Assembly: GCA_029891345.1 (NCBI GenBank)
Contig: CM057009.1
Span: 304,173,166-304,237,165, forward strand
DNA from: Dryococelus australis
Taxonomy: Eukaryota; Arthropoda; Insecta; Phasmatodea; Phasmatidae
Direction of reading: 5' to 3'
DNA: 64,000 nt
Positions within the stretch are counted from its first letter, which is position 1. Each line of letters starts with the position of its first letter. Positions 22,240 to 33,060 of the stretch are shown here, piece after piece. The notes beneath the pieces were generated by a model. The model had not been told where the DNA came from and did not search any database. It saw nothing but the letters and a program-made list of their open reading frames with translations. The position numbers and the translations under genes are program-made.

Positions 22240-22560
22240 TTATTATACAAAGATTCACATGTAAGCAATCACTAAAAGGGTACACCAAAATCATGTACCT
22301 TTCAAAATTCTGTTTTTTTTTTTTAAACTAATGTAACAATTTAATACGCAATTCTTCACATGCACGCCATCACCAAAGGGTATAGTAAAACGGTTTACAG
22401 TTGAAAATTAATTTTTATAAATGTAACAATTTAATACACGATTTTTACATGCACGCCATCAGTAAAAGGGTCACGGTAAAGGATGTACAGTTAAAAATTT
22501 AAGTTTTTATAAAAATAACCATATATATTTTAAAGTTTTGTATATATGCAATCACCTTTT
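22240..22560. repeat. Three tandem units of about 90-110 bp inside Merlin
   Basis: A unit containing ACATGCACGCCATCA, AAAGGGTA, a TTACAGTTGAAAATT phrase and TTTTATAAATGTAACAATTTAATAC recurs about three times. The first and last copies are diverged (AAGCAATCACTAAAAGGG; ATGCAATCACC). Non-coding. Confidence 0.7.
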
Positions 22561-22859
22561 TTTTTTACTTCAACACTCGAAACTGGCAGGTCCAAAGTCC
22601 ACGAAAGCAACAGCGAATGCGATTACATCCGCCGCCCGCCGAACCGGTCATGACAGACACGACCGCGCTATGCCTTTTCGGGATGGCGTATGAATGTCAT
22701 ATTTATTTAATCAATTTACCACAGTAATTGAAACTGACATCCAAGTTTTGCGGGTGCAACAGATGCAAGTAAATTCATCGTCGCCGGGCGGACCCATCAT
22801 GACCTGCTCGACTATATTAGGCTTTTTCCCAGTTCGCGAATGAATGTTTACCCAAACAA

Positions 22860-23240
22860 CACGTCATTCAAACATTTTTTTTAACTGAAAAAAAAAAACA
22901 GCGAGTCATTCAAACATTTTTTTTTTAACCAAAGCAAACAGCATGTAAATCAAACATGGTTTTTTAACTAAAATAAACAGCTACACTCTCTCATTCGCAA
23001 GTGTAAATTAAATCAAACAGCAACTCAATTAAACATTAATTTAAACTTGAATTAAACAGCTACTCAATTAAACATAAAGTTTAAATCAAATCAAACAACA
23101 ACTCAATGAAACATTAATTTAAACTTGAAACAAACAGTATGTCATTCACACACACACATCTGTAATTTAAATCAAACAGCTACACAGTCCCACTTGGTCC
23201 TGCAATTTAAAACACATAACATGCCATTCAAACATTAATT
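22860..23240. repeat. Tandem array of about 45-bp CAAACAGC/CATTAATTTAAACT units inside Merlin
   Basis: The phrases CAAACAGCAACTCAATTAAAC and CATTAATTTAAACTTGAA recur seven to eight times with spacing around 40-50 bp, with diverged first copies (TCATTCAAACATTTTTTTT). The array ends just downstream of the transposase stop. Non-coding. Confidence 0.7.
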
Positions 23241-23258
23241 TAAACTGCAACTGCAACA

Positions 23259-24325
23259 TTAACTCAATCTCGCCCGTGCCTGCAAATTAAAAACAACCAT
23301 AACAAACAGATACCTGTCGAAATTTGGATAGCCTTCGCCGCCACCTCCTCTGCGCTGATTACGATGGCGCATGTCGGCGGCGTGAATCAGCAAAGCGTGC
23401 AGTCGTTCTCCATACCGATGATTCTTTTTCCAGACGTATTCCGCCAGGTAGCCGACCCAAGATATTTTCCGTCGGCCAAAGCAGAGAATGCTTGTATCGC
23501 ACAGAAAACAAACTTCGCTCAATGTTTTGAGTGTGCACCCTCAACGTCTCGCCCCTTTTCATCTTTAGCGTGTTTCGAGTGTTTACCATTCCGATCTTTT
23601 CGCTGCACACAAATTCCCTCATGCGACTCATCTGCATGTGACGGTAGCCGTGAATGTCCAACTTGCTGTAACCGCGCCAGCAGTCTGAAATTATCGTCGT
23701 GCCCAGAGCGATCCACTTGCGAATGATTTTGGTCAGGGTCGCCGCGTTCCTCGTTTCCACCGGCACCAGGAAGGATTTCGTCGGATCGTCCCGCTGCACT
23801 CCCCCGAAAACCCACTGGCCGTGAAATTTACGTCATTTGCGGTTCTTGCGTTTAGCCAACTTCGACTTGTCGATCTCAACCACTTTGCCCGGCCCGCCGA
23901 TGCGTTTCCTGTACATCAAACACCCAGTCTATACACACTTGGCGGCAGAAACTCGACCAGGCGACGACCGTCTTTCCCGAGCACAAAAGTTCGTTCACTA
24001 TAGTCTGCTGTCGAGGGTATTTGATCAGGCACCAATGTAAACACAATTCGATTGTCTTGCCCGGAGACAAGTTTGAATCTCCCACGAAACTGCCCTGTCT
24101 CGTCGACACTTTAAAGTTGCATCTAGTACCGTCCTCCATTCGCCATCGGCACGAGTAAAACAAGCCCCTGTTTTCCACCAATTTCGCTTCGCCTTCCCCG
24201 CATTTTTCGCACCGTATCGTCGATTTGAGAATGTTGTGCTCGATGAGAAACGAGTTTATGTCTGGCGAGGAATGAATAACTTGCCTGGCATTCAACATTG
24301 TGATTTTACATCCCGTGCATACCAT
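23259..24325 (-). pseudogene. Merlin / ISXO2-like DDE transposase (degraded)
   Basis: Read on minus from 24325: a zinc-ribbon-like N-terminus (IRCEKCGEGEAKL...FYSCRW...RCNFKVS), then the DDE domain. The first Asp is in VVEIDKSKLAKRK (codon at 23869-23871). QWVFGGVQRDDPTKSFLVPV follows, the second Asp is in TIISDCWRGYSKLD (23683-23685), and the acidic third residue in VHTQNIERS (23518-23520). The C-terminal YLAEYVWKKNHRYGERLHAL helix ends near 23.26 kb. These are the hallmarks of the ISXO2/IS1595 transposase family used by Merlin elements. The frame is broken: it shifts near 23.88 kb, meets a stop after AKRKNRK, and shifts again near 23.5 kb close to the third catalytic residue. Confidence 0.8.
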
Positions 24326-24363
24326 ATTGCGATTCGCGAGAGAAATTTTGAGAAAAAATTGCT

Positions 24364-24520
24364 TGGATACGCGATACAGAACAATAGTTGCCCAATTTAG
24401 ATACGCTAAACGGAACTTTGGCGGATACGCGAAGCGGCACTAGACTGCAAAGTAAACAATCAGGATGGTTACTTTATAGTACACACTGAATGTTTGTATG
24501 GTTTTCCCATTACGATACGC
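24364..24520 (-). repeat. Right subterminal array: four inverted copies of the same word
   Basis: On the plus strand TGGATACGC, TAGATACGC, CGGATACGC and ACGATACGC lie at 24364, 24398, 24422 and 24512, each followed by GATACAGAAC-like bases. They are the reverse complement of the left-array word (GTTCTGTATNGCGTATCCA on minus). The two arrays therefore face each other across the transposase gene. Confidence 0.8.
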
Positions 24521-24537
24521 AATACAGAACAATTACC

Positions 24538-25557
24538 AAAAAAACCCTTCTAAACATTATATACAGGAACAGCACGCGACGTCCCCGAATGGGACGGTGC
24601 ATCCTAGTGCAGTTACTGGGAACATAAGTCACTAAGAAAACAAAACATTATAACTGTCAAAAATACACAACACTGTAGGTTACATTCTTATATAATAATA
24701 TACCGTGTACACAACTTGTGTACACGTCACTTACCTTAAATTAATCACTTAAGAACTTTGTTATACACTTCGACAACAAAACATAACATGACATAAACAC
24801 TGCAAAAAGTAAACAACATAACTGCCAGAACCGCACGTAATATTTACCTGATTATTAATGCAAAAAACATTCAATGTACACAGTTTGTGTACACGGCACT
24901 CACCTTATCAGACATGTATACACTTTATTAACATATTATTACACTAAGATACAACATAGTCACTATTATTCAAAACGTAAACAGATGTGACGTGGCACGA
25001 GAGTACTATGGCGCACACTTTGCAAACGCATGTAGCACTACACAATATTATTATTATTAAAAAGGCAATTTCAAAGAGTAAATAAATAACATAACACTTT
25101 TCTTTCACTGCACTCATGCAATGCTCACTGATTCATGGAACGCAGGCTGTAGCACTAACGTCGCATGTGGTCGGTGGATGCTCTGGCATGCATATTGGCG
25201 GTGGGAAGAACGGACTGGTACTGACCAGTTCATGTCAAAAGTCCCCTTATTCGGAGGCCGTTATCTCGCAGACTGCAGACTTCAGCAGCAACAGATAGGA
25301 GGCTTCAAATTCCCACGTGGTCGTAGGTTGTAGCCGCTGTGTTGTTGTTGTTGTTGTGGTGCTGGGAGTGGGCGTGGCCTGCTGTCTCGGGGCAAGCGGA
25401 GGCACTTGCAGGTTGCGGCGGTCCCAGGGGCGTGGCCGCATGTTACGCACATGGTACTGCGAGCTCGGTGAGCACGTGTTGTGCGGCGGGGTGGTGAGGA
25501 AAATTCCTCCATCCCCAATTAATCGCTGCTGCTCTCTTCCACCGTGAGATGGCGGTG
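24538..25557 (-). mobile_element. Probable 3' end / LTR region of Ty3/gypsy fossil A
   Basis: This DNA lies directly downstream (minus strand) of the gypsy A coding remains. A purine run (AATAAGGGGACTTTTGACATG on minus near 25.24 kb) could be a polypurine tract followed by an LTR start TGACATG. The word TGTACACAAGTTGTGTACA-like occurs twice (near 24.71 and 24.88 kb) in a duplicated context, suggesting a short internal tandem duplication. The far LTR boundary is not certain because the Merlin element adjoins at 24.54 kb. Confidence 0.4.
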
Positions 25558-28550
25558 TCATAGCGGCATAGCAACGCTATCAGAGGAAACCCTCACGTGG
25601 CGATCCTGGCCATCCTCAGGTGGTTCCCCTGCCTCGCTGTCAGCGGTGTCACTTTCCGCCGGCATCTCGATGGCCGCATACTCCTGGCATGAGCCGGACA
25701 TGTGCATGTCTTCTGCCTGAGCTCTTGTAGAAGCGGGAACGTTGAGCATCGTGGCATCGGGTGTACTCGGCATGGCGATGTCGTTATTAACTGAATTTTC
25801 CACCTCAGTAAGCAACACGGGCAAGATCTCATTTGCCGCGAGGTTTTCAGCCTCAGTCATCTGGGCGCTAGGCATCACGGCATCGTCCCTCACGAGATTC
25901 AAAGCATCGCGGTTAAACGTGGTGTTGCGATGATTGTTCAGTCAGACATCATAGCATGATTCGTCTTTGGCCCACATGACTGTGTGTGGTCCTGTCCATT
26001 TTGCCGCGAAACCAGTGCAGAAATATTACGTCCGGAAGGCAATGAATACACACGTGCATAGACTCGTTGGCCGTGATGATTTGGCGGGGGGGGGGGGGGG
26101 GTCGAGCGGAGTTCAGCACCCACGTGGTCAGATAGAGCCTCTGTTGTTCTTGAACCTCCCTTATCTCCCTTTCTCCTGTCTTCTCTCTGCTCGCCCCTCC
26201 AGCGGGACCAATCGCGTGCTTCTTCACCCCACTGTGGATGTCTCCTGGGAGGGGAAGGTCACGTCCCTAAAGCAGCTGGGGTGGTATTTTGCCGGTTGCT
26301 TCATTCACCCTGCGGCGGAGTGTAAACAACGCTGCAGGTAGGTGTTCGACCCAGAACGCATGATTTTCACCCACGCGGAAATGTAGTTGGGTCTTCAAGT
26401 CCTGGTTTCTACGTTCGATAAGGTTGGCACGTGGATGATAAATATCTGTCGTGTGATGCGTTATACCCCATCTTGCACACAGGTCTCTCCATAGACATCC
26501 TGTGAATTGCATCCTGTTATCGCTCAACAACACACGTGGAAAACTCAGCGGGTGAAGAACTCGTTGTGCAGTGTTTTTTTGATTGTGCGTGCTTGCGCAC
26601 AGGATAGTGGGTATACCTCTACCCAGCGGAAAAACAGATCCGTGACGACAAGTACAAATCTCTTACCAGTTGACGTCCTTGGGTAGTAGGGCCCTATCAG
26701 ATCAATTGCAATTGTTTCAAAAGGTTCTCTGGGTTCACTGGCACGTTGTTGCTGGAGTCCATCTTGTCGCCTGCACTTATGGTGATTACATTTAATGCAC
26801 TCGCGGACAATAGCTCGTGTATGTATGGCAACCCCAGCCGTTGTGTTTGGTTGGCTTCTGAATGTCCTGTAATCTCATTCTCATGCGTGTAGCGGAGTAC
26901 AGCATCGCCCGCAACTGGCGGTATGTATACGCGCCACGTGACACTGTTGACATTGACACATGATTCCAAGCAATCATTAATGACACGCAATTTCTCCATC
27001 ACCTGTTCTGCACTCTTACGTTTCCACTCGTGGGCAACTGGACATCTGTTCTGCTCGATTATTACTTGCTCCCTGAGTGCGTCTAGTGTACGGGCAGTTG
27101 GCGCGACGGTGATGTTTGAACAGAGTGTAGGAAGCATGACGTTGGCCTCGATTTAAAGGGGGGGGGGAGTATGCTTTCCCAATCTTCCTCGTCTTGCAAA
27201 ACTGGTTCCCCAGGTGAGTGGTACATGTTGCCAACGAGTTGGTTGTCCTCACCTGCCACATACTACACCTCGAAATCAAACAATTGTTGAAATAGGGCCC
27301 AGCGGGTGAGTTTGCTGCGGCATTCCTGGGTGTTGTGGAGCCACAACAAACATCGATTATCAGTTCGGAGAGTATACTGCCTGTATTCGAGCAGCTTACG
27401 GCATTTTTTAGCGACCAGACAAAAGCGAGACACTTGCGCTCGTTCACGTCATATCTGCATTCCTCTGCTCCGAACTTAGCACTCCCGAAGTCTATGATTC
27501 GTCGTGTTCCATCGCCCGTCACTTAGAACAACACTGCCCCCAGTCCTCTTTCGCTCGCGTCCGTCTGCACGTAAACATGCTTTGCCGGACCGTAGCAGGC
27601 AATCGAAGTATACTCGCGGAAGCGGCGTTTCAGTTCTTAGAATTGTCCAGCTGTCTCGTGGTCCACCGGAACCTGACGTTTGGGGACATTAGTTCCGTGA
27701 GAGGGGCGGTCACGACAGCATACTCCGGCACATATTCACGTATCCAGTTTGCGAGTCCGAAGAACTTGCAGTGTTGTTTACGTGTCGCTGGTGTGGTATA
27801 ATCTTCAATTAATTGGAGCTGTTCAGCTGTGGGGCAGTTTCCTTGCTCGTCAATGACATGGCCAAGGAATTGAATGCTTTCCTTTCCCAGGTGACACTTC
27901 TTGTTGGCACGTGTGAGTTTATTGATCGCCAGGCATTCTATGACCAATGACAGATGATGTACGTGATCTTGCCATGACTCCGACCATATGATGATGTCGT
28001 TCAGGTAGGCCAATACAAAGTCACTAATGTAACCATCTAGGATGATTATCATCATAGCCTAGAAGGTGGAAGGGGCGCATTTCAGGCCGAACGTCATGGC
28101 GTAGAACTTAAAGCGCCTGCCGCCTGGTGCTGTGGAAGCGGTCTTATGACGATCTGACGGCTGAACTGGTATCTGCCAATACCCACACTTCAGGTCGATG
28201 GTAGCCATCACTCTTGCACAACCAAGCTGTTCAGGGCGTCCTTTATGTTGATATATGGGGACGGATGTCTTTCAGTGATGAGGTTGAGACGTCTGAAGTC
28301 GGCGCAAAAACACCACAAGCCGTCCTTCTTCGAGGCTAACATGATGGCAGCATTGTAGTGACTGTCCAACGGCTCTATTACGCCTTCCCGTAAGTTCTCG
28401 TCGATCTGCTCACTAATAATTTTCTCCTCTGATGTGGGTAGTACCATCGTGGTGAGTAAAACACAGGTTTATCAGTGGTCAGCAGGATACAGTGTTCAAC
28501 TACGGTCGTCCTGTGTAACGGGTCGGCTGCAGTGAAGACATCTCTTCAGT
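25558..28550 (-). mobile_element. Ty3/gypsy LTR retrotransposon fossil A (pol part)
   Basis: Minus-strand pol remains, in order from high to low coordinates: reverse transcriptase (28.2-28.55 kb, with VIEPLDSHYNAAIMLASKKDG and FCADFRRLN, and 27.6-28.06 kb with FVLAYLNDIIIWS and FLGHVIDEQGN), RNase H-like sequence (27.0-27.5 kb), integrase (26.27-27.1 kb, with GITHHTTDIYHPRANLIERRNQDLK), and an acidic tail (25.56-25.90 kb). Broken, with many breaks. No gag or 5' LTR: it is cut off near 28.55 kb where an oppositely oriented element begins. Age cannot be judged from LTR divergence. Confidence 0.85.
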
Positions 28551-28559
28551 AGGCATTAC

Positions 28560-29647
28560 TGATAGGAGACAAAGTAATTTACAGTTGGTGCTACCAGAGT
28601 GCCGAATTCCAGAAGTGCTAAGAGAACTGCACAACACAGCAGTAGGTGGTCACTTCAATATAAATAAGACATTTGATCGAGTCCAAATGAGATTCTATTG
28701 GCTGCATTGTCGGGAGGATGTTGAGAAGTGGTACCGTCTGTGTGATGCATGTACTGCGAGGAAGGGTCCGAGGGTCAAGAGACGAGGTCCCCTCCAGATG
28801 TACAATGTTGGGGCCCCATTTGAGAGGATGGCAGTAGACATTCTCAGACTACTACCGATCACTGAGAGGGTGAATAGATACCATCTGGTAGCACAAGAAT
28901 ATTTCACAAAGTGGCCCAAGGTCATACCGGTACCTTACCAAGAGGCTAACACAGGAGCTGATCAAGGAAGAAATTTTGAAGCAACTCTTTTCAGAGGTAA
29001 TGAGGATTTTTGGAATGGAGGAAACCTGTACCACAGTGTTAAACCATCAGTCAAATCGAATGGTCTAGAGGCTAAATCGTACCCTGGAACAGTATCTGGC
29101 GATCTTTGTAGAAGACAATCAGAAAGATTGGGACTCCAACATACCCTTATTTCTCCTGGCATATCGCTTGGCGGTCCACGAGTCCACAAGGGTAACACCT
29201 TCAAGGATGCTGTTTGGGAGAGAACTCAGCCTACCTGGTGATTTGCTATTCGGATGTCCAGTGGAAGAAGAAGCAGCTATTCCAGAATATACCATTAAAC
29301 CACGTCAGAAGTTAACATATATTCATGAGTTTGCCCGGAGGCATCTTAAAATTAATTGTTACAGAATGAAAACACAATATTACTGAAGAATGCCTGAGGA
29401 CACTTTTCAAGAAGGACAGCTGGTGTGGTTGTAGAATCCTCAACGGAGAAGGGATATTGCCCGAAGCTACAGAAATCTTGGAAGGCCCATACAGGATCAC
29501 GAAGCAGATAAATTATGAAGTCTACAGGATTTTTCAACATGGCTCTCGGACGATTCCTAACTCTGTCTATATCGACCAACTGATGCTGTACGAAGGTCCT
29601 GATGTTGGAGATTCTGTTCGAGATGAATACACTTAAGGAGGGGGAAG
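28560..29647 (+). mobile_element. Ty3/gypsy LTR retrotransposon fossil B (integrase end)
   Basis: Plus-strand remains of a second gypsy element. They comprise an H2C2 zinc-binding integrase part (ELHNTAVGGHFNINKTFDRV, then CDACTARKG), the start of the catalytic core (APFERMAVDILRLLPITERVNRYHLV) and later integrase C-terminal sequence up to about 29.63 kb. A purine-rich tract (AAGGAGGGGGAAG) ends directly at the LTR. Everything upstream of the integrase is missing. The element joins fossil A head to head near 28.55 kb. Broken, several breaks. Confidence 0.85.
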
Positions 29648-30626
29648 TGTTACGGGCTGCAGCTAGCACCAGCTGCCGGTTTCCGTTATACGTAGCCCGG
29701 GGTGCCTTACCTCATCGCTCCCCTCCCTTGGGGTGACAGGCTCACTGTCTCGGCTCCCCTTTCTGGGAAACCCATGAATGATGGACATTGGCGGTCAAGC
29801 TGCGCGCTGCTCGACGCCTGGCTGGCATCACATCTGATTCCTTTCCCCTGCTGGAGATGCCGCGCATATTCTGGTAAGACCAGCTGGCGCCTTAGTCCTC
29901 AGCCTCCCCTCTGCTGAATAAACCAACACCTGTGGGAAGCACACAAATGTTCTGGGAATTAGGATGCTCAGCGCAACGTGCGATTTACAGAAAATTCTGG
30001 GTGATTGCCTACAATGCTATATATACTGCCGTGGTCCAGCGGCCAGCAGTCTTTCGCGGAGGCCATCTGGCAGTGTGCGAGCAAAGTGAGGTGCAAAACG
30101 ACGGCGGTGGACGAGTGATCTTGGTGTGAATAGACGAGAGGGCGTGAGATCCGGCGAGTGAAGTCTACTGTGCGTGAGGGAGCTCGGGTGACTCTTGAGC
30201 ATTGCGAACTGGCGGGATATGGACTAAACTGAAGTAGGACTGAGTGGGCATGTAATATGGAGTTTACTGTAAATATTGGAACTGTCAAATATGGACACAT
30301 AATTGATAAAATATTGGAATATGTTGATACACTGTCTATTGGGGTTGATCCCTAATTCTTTAGTTTCATTGAGTTACTTGAGGAAGTTATAAGTTGGATT
30401 AATTGAATTAATTGATTATTAACAGTGAGGGATATCAGTTTAATGTGAGAAGTTGAGTCGAGAAAATTTAGTGTGCAGTTAACGTAAATAAAATTAGGAA
30501 ATTATAATTTTTTTATTTATATTATTAAGACCTCCATCCCTTAAATTGTTATTTGGAGCAGCCTCACAGAGGAGAATTTAGTGTATTTTGTGTGGTAGTA
30601 CAAAAGGCGTTAGAAAACACATAACA
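29648..30626 (+). repeat. 3' LTR of gypsy fossil B (979 bp)
   Basis: It begins TGTTACGGGCTGCAG immediately after the polypurine tract and ends AACACATAACA at 30626, so the ends form the short inverted repeat TGTTA...TAACA expected for an LTR. It holds a TATATATA promoter-like word near 30.02 kb and AATAAA words near 29.92 and 30.49 kb. The first two thirds are GC-rich, the rest AT-rich. No second copy is present in the window, so insertion age cannot be estimated. Confidence 0.8.
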
Positions 30627-33060
30627 GTCTCACAATTTTTGTGGTAAGAAGTGAAGGATGGATCCACGTTTCTCATGTATCAAAATACGTTTGCAATGTC
30701 TTGCTTTTTAGAAAAAAAAATCTAGAATTCGGGGCCTTTCCTAGTGTAATTATATATTACTGCTTCATTAAAACTCGGAAACAAAAAGTGGTAAACAGAA
30801 TACTTAATTCTGAACACAATGATATAAACACATTGAATGGTCACCGCTGAAAATCTCTTATTTCCCTATAACAAAACACATTTTTGCGTATTTTTAGGGC
30901 TGTCATGTGCTGTACTCTGGTGGCGTCTGTCTCAAATGGAATCTCCAGGAGCGAGAGTGCGGTTTAGGGTTTAGTGAAGTGGCAGAGGGGAAGTTTCCCA
31001 GCCAGGCAAGATCGTGGAGCAAGATAGCATGCTCGAGCGAGTGCTGTGTGATTCACGTGGCAAACATCTAGGATTTCTGCTTGGCCATCCTCTGTTTACT
31101 GCTGGCATCTCAGTTTTACTCAGTTGATTAAGTTGCGTGGAATATACAAGCAGAATTAACCTTATCGTTCGTATCCGCGTTTGGAATTCTTTTATTAAAT
31201 AGCATTGCCAAAAAAGCCTAAGTATGTTTGCATCACTGTAGTACTTTCTATAAATATGTGTACTTTAACATGCTTATTACAGGATCAACAGAGTTAAATT
31301 ACTAATAAAAGGTTCCTAGTAAATGGGTTAGTTTTGACATCATAATAAAACAGCATATAACAGTTATGAAAACCACTGTTTTATTGAGTTTGTGTTGCTA
31401 TGTATGTAGCTGTAACCGGTGTTGTTTATACAAATGGTGGTAAGAAAGACTGGAGAAAGGGGAAAAAGACTCTTTTTTTTATGCACCACAAAATAAAACA
31501 AAAAATTATTTTCGCTGATAATTAACGGGAAAGTTAATTTAAGTCAAATTTGTATCATAAAAATTTACTCTAAGAAAAATCTTCTGTCTAATATTATCAT
31601 AATAAATAATATATTTAGGGCTACTGTTATGTTTATCCAGAATTTAAAATATGATTTGCATAGGCCTGCCTCCAAACCAATTGCGTTTATAAAAATCACC
31701 TGTCCCGGAAAAGTTATTATTACTGTTCCAGTATTCGAAAATGTGATATCTGATTATTTTCTCAATTGTAATATAATTGTGAAGGTTTTAATTTTTATTG
31801 AAATTTTAAATAAATATTGTTCACATTGTTGCATAAATGTACACAAGGATATACTGTCTAAATAATATTGACTCAGAAATTGTAATCTTCAATTGGTTTG
31901 TGTGAATTTTTGTGTTGTTATTTTAGTGGTAGTAGTAGTTACATATTATATAGGTCTTATTAACGCTTCCATTTATATGTGAAAACGCTAACCAACAATG
32001 GCTTTTATGTTACTAAATCAAGTATGACCCATATGGGGCTTGAATTCAGGACCTCAAAGTTTACATTTATATACCCTGCACTGTATTTACATCACAGAGG
32101 CCGACAGTAATATTTTTTACAGCCCTGTGCATATATATGAACATTTTTCAATCATTCCTCTGTATTGAATTATTTTTATTGTTTTTCAAATCTGTGCCTG
32201 CATCTACTGAGGGTAGACCTCTTCATTATTTTTGTATTCTTTGCAGCAGAATAGTTGAAGTGATTTTACTAGTGCGTATTTAATTTGAATACACGCCAAA
32301 AGTAGGTACCGAAATTGTTACTTTTAGATAAAATGTATTATTCTTTTTGTGTTTATGTTTCAAAGTTGTTAATAAAAGAAATGTTAAGAAATGATATATT
32401 GATATTATATCGTTATGCAATTTAACACCAGTAATAAAAAATACTTTACATGTTAGGAGGGATAATACGGAAGATACGTGCACACATTTACCTCAGTTAA
32501 AATCATAATTATTGCATTAAAATGTGTGAAATATTCTATACATATGTGTTTCATGACCTCTGCGGCATAGTCAATTTTACAGTGAGTTCGAATCCACCAC
32601 AAGGAAATTTATAATAACGTTGCCTAAATACGTAAAACTTTTTTTCTATCTAATAATGGTTTTCCAAGTTTTATAAAGCGTAATTATCTACAAGGGTTCG
32701 GCGTTGGTTGCGGATAGACTAATTGTTGTCTAAGTGATCGTACAAAAGTGGTAAAAATGATGCGTTATCAGGCGTAGCTGCAATATTGAGATTCTACACT
32801 CGCAAAGTTCTATTTGTGGCAGTTCATAATAAGTTTTGTCTCGTTTTTGCACGTAGTAAAACAGTGTTGATGTTACACAGCACACATGCTAAAAGAACTG
32901 GTCTGGAAACTCCAGTAGTATGGAAGCCAGTACCTAAGTCGAAGGCTTCAGACAAACTGAGGTAAGAAAAATGTGTCTGGAAGAGACAGAGTGAAGTTAA
33001 ATATGCGTGTACATGTTCGATGGATATCGATGCTTGGTAAGTAGCCGCTGGGGACATACT
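30627..33060. other. AT-rich DNA without gene; one tRNA-like scrap
   Basis: No supported gene. Near 32.57-32.61 kb the phrase GTGAGTTCGAATCCACCAC contains a pol III B box and probably marks a truncated tRNA-derived SINE; a weaker one (CTTGAATTCAGGACC) lies near 32.04 kb. Open stretches are short and AT-biased. Confidence 0.4.

Larger units (their letters stand above)
21629..24537 (-). mobile_element. Merlin (IS1016/ISXO2-like) DNA transposon, about 2.9 kb
   Basis: The element encodes an ISXO2-type transposase on the minus strand and has matching inverted ends. 21632-21656 (GGTCATTGTTCCGTATTGCG...) and the complement of 24513-24537 agree at 21 of 25 bases. Just outside are the similar strings AAAAAATCCC (21619-21628) and AAAAAAACCC (24538-24547), a possible imperfect target duplication; Merlin elements make 8-9 bp duplications. 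Subterminal arrays of GCGTATCCA point inward from both ends. Internal non-coding DNA at 22.2-23.25 kb is made of two tandem arrays. The transposase is damaged, so this copy is not autonomous as it stands. Confidence 0.75.

Noticed and set aside
25247-25561. Overlapping open frames with poly-Thr and poly-Gln runs
   Set aside because: They come from a GTTGTTGTT trinucleotide run in the LTR-side DNA of gypsy fossil A, and different frames are open on both strands.
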